From contig NZ_JAELXV010000004.1 in assembly GCF_016427535.1 (NCBI RefSeq), positions 390,086 through 454,085 on the forward strand: a DNA stretch of 64,000 bases. Direction: 5' to 3'. Made by a program: the position numbers and the translations under genes. The notes beneath the pieces are model-generated. The model ran no database searches. It worked only from the letters and a program-made list of their open reading frames with translations, and had not been told where the DNA came from. The DNA is from Hymenobacter sp. BT559 (GTDB taxonomy: Bacteria; Bacteroidota; Bacteroidia; Cytophagales; Hymenobacteraceae). Shown one piece after another: positions 46,044-55,630 of this stretch (position 1 is the first letter of the stretch; every line of letters starts with the position of its first letter).

Positions 46044-47258
46044 TTAGTCAAATCGGATGGCCACCATGGGCTTGATGCGGGCGATGAGGTAGGTAGGAAT
46101 GAGCACGGCCAGGCCCGAGGCCACTAGCGTAGCTACGTTGAGCAGTATCATCATGGTAGGGTCCCAGGCGATGGGCACGCGGTCCATGTAATAGTTTTCG
46201 GGGTCGAGGGGAATGACCTTGAAATAGTATTGCAGCGCGCAAAAGCCTAGCGCTACGGCATTGCCAATGAGCAAACCACGCAGCGTGATGGCCACACCCC
46301 GGAAGAAAAACATCTCCCGAATCTGGTTATCGCTCGCCCCTAAGGCCTTCAAAATGCCTATCATCTTGGTGCGCTCCAGAATCATGATGAAAATGGTAGC
46401 GACCATATTGAAGGTGGCCACGAAGATGATGAGCACTAAGAAGATGATAACGTTACGATTGAGCAGCTGCAGCCAGTCGAAGAGCTGCGCATACTGGTCA
46501 GTTACTTTCTCCACGCGCACCTCGTAGGGTAGCTCTTCATAAAACTGGTCGAAGGTGCTATCGAGCTGCTTGAAATCGCGCAGGCGCACTTCGAGCCCGC
46601 CCACTAAGGAGTCGGGCCAGGCGTTGAGCTCCTGCACCTGGCGCAGGTCGCCGAGCACGTACACCTCGTCAAACTCGTCGAGGCCCGTCTGGTAAATGCC
46701 CGACACCCGAAACTTACGCACCCTAGGTGGCTGCTGAATGAAGTAGAACAGCGCTTCGCTGCCCACTTTCAGCCGTAGCTTATCGGCCACCTTGCGGCTC
46801 ACCACAATGTCGGGGCTAGCGGCCGTGTCGGTGAAGGTGATGAACTTGCCGTCCACCATGTTCTGGCGCATTGAGTTGGGGCCGTGCTTCTCATTGATGC
46901 CTTTGAGCACCACGCCGAGCACCTCGTCGGTGGTTTTGATGATGGCCGTTTTGCGGGCGAAGGGCTGCACCGACGCCACCTGGCGATAGGCACCTAGGCG
47001 CTGGCGCAGGTCGGGCTCAGAGAGCGGAGCTACTTCGAGCGAGTTAGTATTGTCGTAGCGCGAGAGCTGAATGTGCGCGCCAAACGAGAAGATTTTACCC
47101 TGAATTTGCTCGCGGAAGCCTTGCAGGATGGAGAATGACACCAGCATCACGGCAATGCCCAGGGCTATGCTCACCGTGGCAATGCGGGTGACCGAATGGG
47201 TGAAGGAGCCGACGTCGGCCCCGTCCATTTTGCTTGATATGTAGCGGGCAATGTTCAC
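46044..47258 (-). CDS. LolC/LolE-type ABC transporter permease (FtsX family)
   Basis: 404 residues from a GTG start (MNIARYISSK). One membrane helix near the N-terminus (ATVSIALGIAVMLVSFSILQGF), a large periplasmic MacB-like domain, then three helices with the FtsX signature LVLIIFVATFNMVATIFIMI and MIGILKALGASDNQIREMFF. Such permeases release lipoproteins from the inner membrane together with a separate ATPase, which is not encoded nearby. Confidence 0.9.
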   Translation of the reverse strand: MNIARYISSKMDGADVGSFTHSVTRIATVSIALGIAVMLVSFSILQGFREQIQGKIFSFGAHIQLSRYDNTNSLEVAPLSEPDLRQRLGAYRQVASVQPFARKTAIIKTTDEVLGVVLKGINEKHGPNSMRQNMVDGKFITFTDTAASPDIVVSRKVADKLRLKVGSEALFYFIQQPPRVRKFRVSGIYQTGLDEFDEVYVLGDLRQVQELNAWPDSLVGGLEVRLRDFKQLDSTFDQFYEELPYEVRVEKVTDQYAQLFDWLQLLNRNVIIFLVLIIFVATFNMVATIFIMILERTKMIGILKALGASDNQIREMFFFRGVAITLRGLLIGNAVALGFCALQYYFKVIPLDPENYYMDRVPIAWDPTMMILLNVATLVASGLAVLIPTYLIARIKPMVAIRFD

Positions 47259-47318
47259 TAGCGGGCGTAAAGCTACGGCTGGGCTGGCGCACGGCGGCGG
47301 CTAGCCGCCGAACACGTG

Positions 47319-47326
47319 TAGTTTTG
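47319..47326 (+). promoter_or_regulatory. TAnnTTTG box for the DUF1343 gene
   Basis: TAGTTTTG ends 5 nt before the ATG at 47331, so the message would be leaderless. Confidence 0.5.
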
Positions 47327-47330
47327 GCGT

Positions 47331-48539
47331 ATGATACTACGCATTTTGGCCGGCGCCAGCTTCCTAGGTGCCCTCGGTTTAGGAATGTTCACCCAAAGTG
47401 CTGTGCCGCCAGCGCCCCAGCCTGCGGCAGCACCGACCTTGCAAGTAGGCGCCGCCCAGCTGCCCGCTTATCTACCTTGGCTGCAAGGCAAGCGGGTGGG
47501 GCTAGTTGTGAATCAAACCTCGCTGGTGGGGCGCACGCACTTAGCCGACACGCTCAAGAGCCGAGGCGTAAACCTAACGGCCATTTTTGCGCCCGAGCAC
47601 GGCTTTCGTGGGGAGGCGGCTGATGGGGCCACCATCGCCGATGGGCGCGACGCCCGCACGGGCGTTATGGTGCGCTCGCTGTACGGCAAGACCAAGAAGC
47701 CGACTCCTGAAATGCTAGCCGACGTAGATGTATTGGTATTCGACATCCAAGACGTAGGCACGCGCTTCTACACCTTCATTAGCACACTGCACTACGTAAT
47801 GGAGGCCGCCGCCGAGCAGGGCAAGACTGTGGTGGTGCTCGACCGACCTAACCCCAACGGCGCAGTGATTGATGGCCCGGTACTTGAGCCCAAGCATCGC
47901 TCGTTTGTGGGTCTCGACCCACTGCCCGTTTGCCACGGCCTCACGGTAGCCGAGTTAGCCAAGATGCTCAATGGCGAAAAATGGCTGGCCGGCGGCCGCC
48001 AGTGCGCCCTCAAGGTGGTGCCGATGGCCGGGCGCTACACCCATACCCTACCCTACGCCCTGCCCGTGCGCCCCTCGCCCAACCTGCCTACGGCCCGCGC
48101 TGTGGCGCTGTACTCGAGCATTTGTTTTTTTGAAGGCACCAACGTGAGCGTAGGCCGCGGCACCGAGCGGCCGTTTGAGGTAGTTGGCAGCCCCACGCAG
48201 CCCACTAGCCGGCCCTACCAGTTTACGCCCCGCCCCAATGCGGGCTCCCCTACCCCGCCCCTCAACGGCCAACTGTGCTACGGCCTCAACCTGCACCAGC
48301 CCGCCCCCGGCGAGCCAGCGGAGTTTTTTACGCTTAAGTACTTGCTCGATTTTTACCGACAGAGCACCGACAAGGAGCATTTCTTTACCAAATACTTTGA
48401 GCAGCTGGCAGGCACCGACTCACTGCGGGCGCAAATCATAGCGGGGCGCTCGGAGGCTAGCATCCGGGCGAGCTGGCAGCCGGCCCTAAGTCGCTACAAA
48501 GCGCTGCGCAAAAAGTACCTGCTATACCCCGAACGATAA
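47331..48539 (+). CDS. DUF1343 protein, NamZ-like exo-beta-N-acetylmuramidase
   Basis: 402 residues with a signal-like N-terminus (MILRILAGASFLGALGLGMF). VGLVVNQTSLVGRTHLADTL, FAPEHGFRGEAADGATI, VFDIQDVGTRFYTFISTL and FFEGTNVSVGRGTERPFEV are the conserved DUF1343 blocks. Characterised members release N-acetylmuramic acid from the non-reducing end of peptidoglycan fragments, for wall recycling or scavenging. Exported location is inferred. Confidence 0.92.
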   Translation: MILRILAGASFLGALGLGMFTQSAVPPAPQPAAAPTLQVGAAQLPAYLPWLQGKRVGLVVNQTSLVGRTHLADTLKSRGVNLTAIFAPEHGFRGEAADGATIADGRDARTGVMVRSLYGKTKKPTPEMLADVDVLVFDIQDVGTRFYTFISTLHYVMEAAAEQGKTVVVLDRPNPNGAVIDGPVLEPKHRSFVGLDPLPVCHGLTVAELAKMLNGEKWLAGGRQCALKVVPMAGRYTHTLPYALPVRPSPNLPTARAVALYSSICFFEGTNVSVGRGTERPFEVVGSPTQPTSRPYQFTPRPNAGSPTPPLNGQLCYGLNLHQPAPGEPAEFFTLKYLLDFYRQSTDKEHFFTKYFEQLAGTDSLRAQIIAGRSEASIRASWQPALSRYKALRKKYLLYPER

Positions 48540-48648
48540 AGTAAGCAAGCTGCATCTGAGCTATATATAGGAGAAGGAAAGGTGCAACACCCCCTTTAGC
48601 GCGACGCAGGCCTGGCCTGCACCTAGGCTGCATTGGGGGCGGGCGGGT

Positions 48649-48656
48649 TACTTTCG
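48649..48656 (+). promoter_or_regulatory. Possible -7 element for fmt (TACTTTCG)
   Basis: One-base variant of TAnnTTTG, about 48 nt upstream of the fmt ATG. Confidence 0.35.
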
Positions 48657-48704
48657 CGCCGCGCTCAGGCGGCCTAGGTCGCTGGTTGGCGCCTTCAGTT
48701 CATT

Positions 48705-49637
48705 ATGCCTACTCCGCTCCGCCTCATTTTTATGGGCACGCCCGATTTTGCCGTGCCCACCCTCGAAACCCTGCTTGCGCTGCCCGAGGCGCAGGTGGTG
48801 GCCGTCGTCACGGGCCCCGACCGGCCCGCCGGGCGCGGGCGGCAGCTGCAAGCCTCGGCCGTGAAGCAGGCGGCCTTGGCCCACGGCCTGCCCGTACTGC
48901 AGCCTACTAATCTGAAAGACCCCGGCTTCCAGGAAGAGCTACGCAGCTATGCCGCCGACTTGCAAGTGGTGGTGGCTTTTCGGATGCTGCCCGAGGCCGT
49001 GTGGAATATGCCCCGCCTGGGTTCAGTCAATATCCACGGCTCGCTGCTGCCGCAGTACCGCGGCGCGGCCCCCATCAACTGGGCCCTGATGCACGGCGAC
49101 CAGGAAACGGGCGTCACGAGCTTCTTCTTGCGCCACGAAATCGACACTGGCGACCTGATTATGCAGGAGAAGCTGGCCATTACGCCCGACGATGACTTTG
49201 GGTCGGTGTACGATAAGCTGAAGGTCCTAGGTGCCCAGCTGGCGGCCCGCACGGTGGCAGCCATTGCGGCCGGCGCGGCACCCAGCACGCCCCAGCCTAC
49301 CTCGCCCGATGGCCTGCGCCCAGCCCCCAAGCTCACGAAGGAAACTGGCCGGCTCGACTTTGCGCGCTCAGCCACTGAGTTGGTGCACCACGTGCGGGGC
49401 CTCAGCCCCGCGCCCGCGGCCTATACCACCCTGCCTGATGGCCGCGGCCTGAAAGTATTTCGGGCGCAGGCTGTGCCGGGCGAGGCCGCTGCACCCGGCA
49501 CCTGGGCTACCGATGGTCGCCAGTACCTGCGCGTGGCTACCGCCAGCGGTTGGCTCGACCTATTAGAAGTGCAGCTCGAAGGCAAAAAACGTATGAGCGT
49601 GGTCGAGTTCCTACGCGGCACCCGGCTAGAGTTTTAG
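48705..49637 (+). CDS. fmt: Methionyl-tRNA formyltransferase
   Basis: 310 residues, normal length. Formylates initiator Met-tRNA using 10-formyl-THF. The N-terminal domain has LIFMGTPDFAVPTLE and the catalytic NIHGSLLPQYRGAAPINWAL with the conserved Asn and His; TGVTSFFLRHEIDTGDLI holds the catalytic Asp. The C-terminal OB-fold carries LLEVQLEGKKRMSVVEFLRG. Followed at 78 bp by folA, a sensible folate-linked pairing. Confidence 0.96.
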   Translation: MPTPLRLIFMGTPDFAVPTLETLLALPEAQVVAVVTGPDRPAGRGRQLQASAVKQAALAHGLPVLQPTNLKDPGFQEELRSYAADLQVVVAFRMLPEAVWNMPRLGSVNIHGSLLPQYRGAAPINWALMHGDQETGVTSFFLRHEIDTGDLIMQEKLAITPDDDFGSVYDKLKVLGAQLAARTVAAIAAGAAPSTPQPTSPDGLRPAPKLTKETGRLDFARSATELVHHVRGLSPAPAAYTTLPDGRGLKVFRAQAVPGEAAAPGTWATDGRQYLRVATASGWLDLLEVQLEGKKRMSVVEFLRGTRLEF

Positions 49638-49714
49638 GCCCTAATGGGCACGTACTCGCGGCGCGCCAACCGGGGCACCTAGGCACGCTTTTTACATTAT
49701 TAGCAATTATTTAT

Positions 49715-50212
49715 ATGGTTTCTCTTATTGTGGCCGCCGCCGAAAACGGTGTTATAGGCCGCCAGGGCCAGTTGCCCTGGCACCTACCCGCCGACCTCAA
49801 GCACTTCAAGGACCTTACTCTAGGCCACCCCATCGTGATGGGCCGGCGCACATTCGATAGCATCGGGCGGCCCCTGCCGGGCCGCACCAACATTGTGCTC
49901 ACGAGCCACCCCGGCTGGTCGGCACCAGCGGGAGTGCTCGTGGCGCACTCGCTGCCCGAGGCACTAGCCCTGGCTGCCACTCAGCCGGGGGGCGATGAAA
50001 TCTGCGTTATTGGCGGGGGCGAAATCTACCGACAGGCCCTACCCGGCGCTGCGGTGGTGCACCTCACTGAGGTGCATACGACTGTGGCCGATGGCGACAC
50101 ATTTTTCCCAGCCCTTTCGCCCACCGAGTGGCGCGAAGAAACCCGCCAGCGCCACCTCGCCGATGACCGCCACGCCGTAGCCTACAGCTTCGTGACACTG
50201 CGGCGGCGCTAA
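49715..50212 (+). CDS. folA: Dihydrofolate reductase
   Basis: 165 residues from ATG 49715; the open frame runs further upstream inside fmt but without homology. SLIVAAAENGVIGRQGQLPW and HLPADLKHFKDLTLGHP include the substrate-binding acidic residue, and IVMGRRTFDSIGRPLPGR binds NADPH. Regenerates tetrahydrofolate, supplying the formyl donor used by Fmt. Confidence 0.95.
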   Translation: MVSLIVAAAENGVIGRQGQLPWHLPADLKHFKDLTLGHPIVMGRRTFDSIGRPLPGRTNIVLTSHPGWSAPAGVLVAHSLPEALALAATQPGGDEICVIGGGEIYRQALPGAAVVHLTEVHTTVADGDTFFPALSPTEWREETRQRHLADDRHAVAYSFVTLRRR

Positions 50213-50213
50213 C

Positions 50214-50275
50214 AAACCGGACACTAAAAAAGGCCCGTCTATCGTAATAGACGGGCCTTTTTTAGTGTCCGGTTT
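50214..50275. terminator. 62-nt palindromic bidirectional terminator
   Basis: Exact 29-bp arms (50214-50242 and 50247-50275) with a CGTA loop. Internal A6/T6 tracts around GGCCCGTC make it a terminator in both directions between convergent folA and the PorU-like gene. Confidence 0.9.
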
Positions 50276-50286
50276 TTAATTTGAAT

Positions 50287-53200
50287 TTATCGCAATAGCA
50301 CGAGTTTGCCCCAGTCTTTCTGGAAAGCTTTGTCGCCGGCAGTAGCACGCTGGCTAAATTGCCCGCTGGGGTCGTTGAGCGAGACGCGGTAGAGGTAGGT
50401 GCCATTAGCCAGCCGGTCGCCATACTGGTCGGTACCGTCCCAGGCGTAGTCCGTGATGTTATTGCCGATGTGCAGCGGCCCCAGCTCGCTCATAAAGATT
50501 TCGCGTACTACTCGGCCCGTGAGCGTCATAATCTGAATTTTCATGTCGCGGGGCAGCTCCTGGCCCGTCACCGTAAATACGAAGCGGGCCGTGCTCGTGA
50601 CCGGGTTAGGATAAGGAAACACGTTGGTGATGGTAGATTCCTTCACAACCTCAAACCGAATCTGGTAGGTCTGGGTACCAGCGGCATTGCCCGAGCGGTC
50701 GCGGCCCTGCACTTGCAGCGTGTAGATGCCGTTTTCAAGCGGCGTCGTTTTGCCCGGCTGAAAGTCGAGGCGCGCCACCGAGCCAGCCTGTGAGGTCGAG
50801 TCAATGGTGAACTGAATCTCCGAATTACCTAGGGTATTTATCAGCATAGGAGTCGTCTGGCCGGGCTTCTGAAGCAGCACCGTAAAAGCCGACGCATCCT
50901 TGATGTGCCGCAGCTTGTCTTCGTCCTTGAGCTGAATGCTAACTACTGGCATCGGCGATACTATGTCGCCGTTGAGCAGGTGACGGCCATCCACGGCCAC
51001 ATCGAGCGTGGGCGGCACGTTGCCATCGCCAATAGTGTAGGGCGCCAGTGTGAGGGTATTGTTGAAAAAATACAGCTCGGACTGACGGTTGGTTACCGGG
51101 TTCACCGTTACGACTGGCGTGAGGGTTCCGAATATCCCAACTACATCCAAGCTCACTTGCACTGTCATGCTTTCTCCGGCTTTAAGAATGCTAGGCGCCG
51201 TGAAAGTGGCCGACTTTACTGAAACGCCGCTGGCATTGAGCAAGTCGATGCGCGTGACGAGCGGAGACCCGAAGTCGATGCCGCCAATATTCTGGAACAC
51301 CACGGGGAAGGCAATTTTTCCATTATTTGCAGCCTGACCAGCCAACGTTGCCGGGTCGTAGCTGGCACTGGCTACCAAGTCACGTCGCACCGTACCCTCG
51401 GGCAATCCCTTGTAGGCCACGAGCCACTGCCGCAATTGTGGCGGCACCCGGTTTACCGAGTCGCGCAGCGTTACTTCGAGCTGCAAGTAAGGATATTTAG
51501 AGGCCTGTACCGACGTCAGGCTATACGACTTAGTTTTGACGTCGGGTGCCAGTTCAGCCGTCGCATTGTTGGCATCAACGCCCAGCACGCGCAGGGTGTA
51601 ATCTGAGGTAGTATTTTCGCGCTTGATAACGTTGAAAAGCGTTTGCCATTCCTGCGCCGGGCCAATGCGCGTGCTCAGCACCCTACCAGCCTGGCCGGGG
51701 GCACGCACCGTATCTACGAAGTTCACTAGCTGGTTGTAACCGGGCTGAGCTAGGGTGCGGTCGGGGCCTTGCTCGCGCACCAACTGGCCGCCGGCTGCCA
51801 GCTTCTTGGCTAGCAGCGCCCAGGGCTCGCCGTTGCGCAACTGGCCGCTGGCAGCGAGCTGGCTGCCCAATTGCTTGGTAAGCGCCGCGCGCACACTGGC
51901 CGGGAAGGCCGCATAGCGCAGGCGGTTCATACTAATGAGGGCCACGTAGGCGCCTTCGGGCACATTGTTGAGGAACGTCACGAGCTGCTGCTGGCGCGCC
52001 GCACTGTTGTTCAGGTTATCGAGAGTGTCGCCGCTGGTGCTGCCAAAATGGTAGAACTGCTGGTCGCCTAGGCCGCAAGTGCTGTATGGCCCACCGGGCA
52101 CTGCCACGCGTTTGAGCGTGCGGCCATCCAGGGCTACTAGCAGCAGATTGGGCGAACTGGTGCCGCAGTCGCCTAGGTAAGGCGGCACCGTCACATCGGT
52201 GCGAATGCCATAGCCGTTACCAATATTGAAGGTACTGCCCGCCCCGGCGGCGCCCCCGCCTACCGTGAAGAGTGTTACCGTCTGGAGCTGGTCGGCAAAG
52301 CGCCAGCGCCCTGTGGGTGCAGCCACAGCCACCGCTTGAAGTTGGTCGCGCTGAAACTGCGCATGGTGGCTTTGTGACCAACCACCCGCCACGGCACTTG
52401 AAATAACCCGGAAAGACGATTGCTGCCAATTAGGGTCTTCGCCCGCTGCGGGCTGGCTAAAGCGCACCCGCCAGTACCACACCACGGAGTCGGGGCGTGC
52501 CCCAACCAGTGTCGGCGGCTGCCAGCTTACTACGGCTGCCCCTGAGAGGTTGAGAGTCTGCTTAAGTGCGCCGCTGTTGAAAGTAGCCACGGTATCGACC
52601 TGAAAATCGTAGCCCCGCGCCACCGCTGCGGCATCGTTGTTTTGCGCCACAAGCTGGGGTCGGCTAGTGCCCACAATCGCAAATTCGGTGGGCGTCACCA
52701 GCGTTATCCCGCCTTTCAGGAAGGAGTAGGTGATAGTGGCTGCATTATTTGTTTCGTCGAGCTCAGCTACTTTATTGGCATAGTCCAGCTCTACCTTGAA
52801 GGTGTTATCGCCGTACACGTCGCCCGTGTTACCTAGGGTAATAACATAGGTCGTATCGCGAGCCCACGCCTGCTTGAAGGTTTGGGTAATCACTTCGGCT
52901 GCCCGGCCCCCACTATATGTACGAGTTACCCTAATTTCCACGGGGTCGGTGGTGATACGCGCGGGATTGCTTACACCAACTCGCAGCACGAAGGGCGCAG
53001 TAGGCGTGATAGCGGTAGCCCCAGCGGCCGGCGCCAGCGACAAGGTTGCGTTGCTGGCAATAAAGTCGGGCTTGGCCGGCGCGTACAGGCGCAGGGCCGG
53101 GTCGCCCTGCCAGGTAGTACTCAGCAGCTGCTCTTGGCCAACTACCGACTGGAAGGCGGGTTTGGTCTGCATTTGGCGCACCACTTCGTTGTATACCTGC

Positions 53201-55536
53201 GCTACAGGCTGACCAAACCATGTGGCATTATTAAACAGCAGCTCATACATCTTATCCTGCACGGGGTCGAGCAAGTAGGCATAGGAGTCGCACGCCTGAG
53301 CCAGCATACCAATCGAACCCTTTTGGGGGGCTAATAGCCAGTTGACGCCAAAAATTTGCGTATTAAAGGCAAAATCGCCGGCAATGCAGCCATTGTACAT
53401 CATGATTGGGTAACGCCCTACATTTTGATAGCCGTTAGCATCGTCATTGATGTTGCCAATATCTAGGTTGAAGTAGTTGAGGGCGCCGTGGCCGAAATAA
53501 GTAATGGCCGCTAATCCCGCATTAAGCTCCGTCGAAATATTGAGCGGGACAACAAATTGATTCGTTGTGTTTTTACGAAATGTTGTAACCTTCCCTCCCA
53601 GTAAAGGGCGCGGTACCCGGCGAGCATAGCCATTGAGATAGCCCTCAAACTCCCGGAACTCATCGTTGGTAGCGCCGCCCACCAGGTGCACCACATTCTT
53701 GCGCCAGGTTTGGGGGTCGGTCGGGCTGTAGGTCGTTAGCTTTTCTTCGTGCTGCTGCAGCTTGGCTAGGTAGTTCATTACTTCCTGCGGGGTGGTAGCT
53801 GGCACGCGCCCGGTAGGCATGCGCGCCACGAAGTTATTGTTAGGCCAGTCGCTCGATAGGAAGTTATCGGAGGTCGAGGCCGTTGAGGTAGGCACTAAGT
53901 CGACACCCTGCTCACCCAATATGCGGCTTGTGTAAGCTGCCACAATGCCGCCACCTTCTAGGATGTAATCTTGGCCTGGCTGTGTACCTGGACCTAGGCC
54001 CTTACCCAATAGGAGTAAATACTTGGCTTGGACAGCTGGTGACGAGCCTACTAGCCAGAGCGCAAAATGACGCAGGGCCATCACTGACCGTTCGCCATAG
54101 TGAAACTGGTCATAAAGCTGCGGGGCCGTTACCATTAGAGTATCGTAGCGGCCACCAGCCCCCGAGGCCCGATAGTTGGCATAGGCACGAGCGGCGTTGG
54201 ACACGCTACCAGCGGCTCGCATCAACTGCGGGTGAGTGATGATAACAAAATTGGGTTTGGCGGGGTCTATTGCCCGGAAGGTGACACGCCGCGCTGCTGT
54301 AGGCACCAGCCACACATTGGTATCGGTCAACAGCAAACGGTGCGTACTCTGCTCCGAAGCTCCCGGAAACACAAAGCGTCGAGCAGTGCCTCCCATCGTT
54401 TGGGCAGCCGTAGAGGACACACGCTGCACATTCCAAGGGTCTTGCACGTCGTAGCCCACTACCGTCGCGGGCACATTAGCTAGCTCGTATGTGGCAGGGC
54501 CAGCCAGCAGCGAATCATTCTGGAACCACACGCTGCGGCGGTCGTCAAACCACACACTCTGTTGCGGCGCCGTTACTTTCAGGTAAGCATAGCGCCAGAC
54601 ATCGTAAGGCGCCGCTACGCGTGGATCGAGCGAAATGCACTGCACCGCAACGGTGCCATTGCTAATCTCTTCGGGTTGAATAACGTATCCGCCGCGAACT
54701 GGATTATAGTTTTGAAATTGGAGAACCCCTAATTCCCTTTGCGCGCCGGTTGGAGGCGTCACCCGTACGCTGACTGTATGCTGGCCAGCAGGGCCGCCCT
54801 TACCGCTAGAAACACTACCACCTACTAGGCAGACTTCGGCTTTGATAGCCGGGGCCCCACCCTGCGTAGAAATGGCTCTTAGTAGGCTATCGGTGCGCAC
54901 CGACTCGTTGTTTGTTGTACCTGAGAAAAACCCCTCGCTGCTTTCTAGCCACGGCATGTGAGCAGTGCCTTCAGTGGGGCCTTGTACATAGCCCCTTACC
55001 ACTAGCTTCAGCGACGTTTGCAGGCGCCAGGCATGAGGTGTGCCCCCGGCCACTGCGGGCTGCGTCATGCGCTTGCCAGTCCGACTGCCCCAAGTAATAA
55101 AATAGGCCGCTGTATCGGTGTAAAAGCTATAGTATTGGTGGGCTTGGTCGCCTGGGTTTTTATAGAACTCGCGGTCTAGCTTACCATCATTGCGCTGGCC
55201 GTAGAACTCTAGGTAGCTTGTGGCATCGAGCGTAGCTTGGTTACCGCCTTGATACATAGCCACCTCTTTACCCCGCCGCCAGAGCTGAAACTGCGTGGGG
55301 GCCACGCCCGCCGCATTGAGGCTACGTAAATAGTTGTAGTCGAGACGATAAATACCATCGCGCCACACTTTTAGTTTGTAGTAAGGCTGGCCAGCTACTA
55401 TCCATTCGTTGCCGTAGGGCCCTGATTGGGCGTATGCGCTCAAGCTCAGCAACACGCCTAGCAAGACGAGTAAGCCTCTGCCCACGCCCCGTAGTATAGT
55501 GGTAATTTGCCAACCAGCGGTGTACTGTTGTGTCAT
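50287..55536 (-). CDS. C25-family type IX secretion sortase, PorU/PorU2-like
   Basis: 1749 residues with a signal peptide ending SLSAYAQ. The gingipain-type (C25) domain spans about 420-820 and its catalytic pair is His683 in ITYFGHGALN and Cys717 in MMYNGCIAGDF. CARDB-like and other Ig-type segments follow, and the C-terminus is a FlgD-like module (YAWDGTDQYGDRLANGTYLY). PorU cleaves the C-terminal signals of T9SS cargo and attaches them to lipopolysaccharide. The length exceeds that of Porphyromonas PorU (about 1160), which favours the longer PorU2-type paralogue; the two cannot be separated with certainty here. Next to porV. Confidence 0.85.
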   Translation of the reverse strand: MTQQYTAGWQITTILRGVGRGLLVLLGVLLSLSAYAQSGPYGNEWIVAGQPYYKLKVWRDGIYRLDYNYLRSLNAAGVAPTQFQLWRRGKEVAMYQGGNQATLDATSYLEFYGQRNDGKLDREFYKNPGDQAHQYYSFYTDTAAYFITWGSRTGKRMTQPAVAGGTPHAWRLQTSLKLVVRGYVQGPTEGTAHMPWLESSEGFFSGTTNNESVRTDSLLRAISTQGGAPAIKAEVCLVGGSVSSGKGGPAGQHTVSVRVTPPTGAQRELGVLQFQNYNPVRGGYVIQPEEISNGTVAVQCISLDPRVAAPYDVWRYAYLKVTAPQQSVWFDDRRSVWFQNDSLLAGPATYELANVPATVVGYDVQDPWNVQRVSSTAAQTMGGTARRFVFPGASEQSTHRLLLTDTNVWLVPTAARRVTFRAIDPAKPNFVIITHPQLMRAAGSVSNAARAYANYRASGAGGRYDTLMVTAPQLYDQFHYGERSVMALRHFALWLVGSSPAVQAKYLLLLGKGLGPGTQPGQDYILEGGGIVAAYTSRILGEQGVDLVPTSTASTSDNFLSSDWPNNNFVARMPTGRVPATTPQEVMNYLAKLQQHEEKLTTYSPTDPQTWRKNVVHLVGGATNDEFREFEGYLNGYARRVPRPLLGGKVTTFRKNTTNQFVVPLNISTELNAGLAAITYFGHGALNYFNLDIGNINDDANGYQNVGRYPIMMYNGCIAGDFAFNTQIFGVNWLLAPQKGSIGMLAQACDSYAYLLDPVQDKMYELLFNNATWFGQPVAQVYNEVVRQMQTKPAFQSVVGQEQLLSTTWQGDPALRLYAPAKPDFIASNATLSLAPAAGATAITPTAPFVLRVGVSNPARITTDPVEIRVTRTYSGGRAAEVITQTFKQAWARDTTYVITLGNTGDVYGDNTFKVELDYANKVAELDETNNAATITYSFLKGGITLVTPTEFAIVGTSRPQLVAQNNDAAAVARGYDFQVDTVATFNSGALKQTLNLSGAAVVSWQPPTLVGARPDSVVWYWRVRFSQPAAGEDPNWQQSSFRVISSAVAGGWSQSHHAQFQRDQLQAVAVAAPTGRWRFADQLQTVTLFTVGGGAAGAGSTFNIGNGYGIRTDVTVPPYLGDCGTSSPNLLLVALDGRTLKRVAVPGGPYSTCGLGDQQFYHFGSTSGDTLDNLNNSAARQQQLVTFLNNVPEGAYVALISMNRLRYAAFPASVRAALTKQLGSQLAASGQLRNGEPWALLAKKLAAGGQLVREQGPDRTLAQPGYNQLVNFVDTVRAPGQAGRVLSTRIGPAQEWQTLFNVIKRENTTSDYTLRVLGVDANNATAELAPDVKTKSYSLTSVQASKYPYLQLEVTLRDSVNRVPPQLRQWLVAYKGLPEGTVRRDLVASASYDPATLAGQAANNGKIAFPVVFQNIGGIDFGSPLVTRIDLLNASGVSVKSATFTAPSILKAGESMTVQVSLDVVGIFGTLTPVVTVNPVTNRQSELYFFNNTLTLAPYTIGDGNVPPTLDVAVDGRHLLNGDIVSPMPVVSIQLKDEDKLRHIKDASAFTVLLQKPGQTTPMLINTLGNSEIQFTIDSTSQAGSVARLDFQPGKTTPLENGIYTLQVQGRDRSGNAAGTQTYQIRFEVVKESTITNVFPYPNPVTSTARFVFTVTGQELPRDMKIQIMTLTGRVVREIFMSELGPLHIGNNITDYAWDGTDQYGDRLANGTYLYRVSLNDPSGQFSQRATAGDKAFQKDWGKLVLLR

Positions 55537-55630
55537 CGCTTAATTAGAATAAGCCGGCCTGCGCCAGCGGTATAGAAATAATAGGTTTCAGCTAATTTGG
55601 TAGCTCCTGGCCGCCCTAGGTGCCCGGCGC

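Noticed and set aside
49550..49714. Longer start for folA inside fmt
   Set aside because: The added residues lie in another frame of fmt and are not DHFR-like; ATG 49715 matches the family N-terminus exactly.
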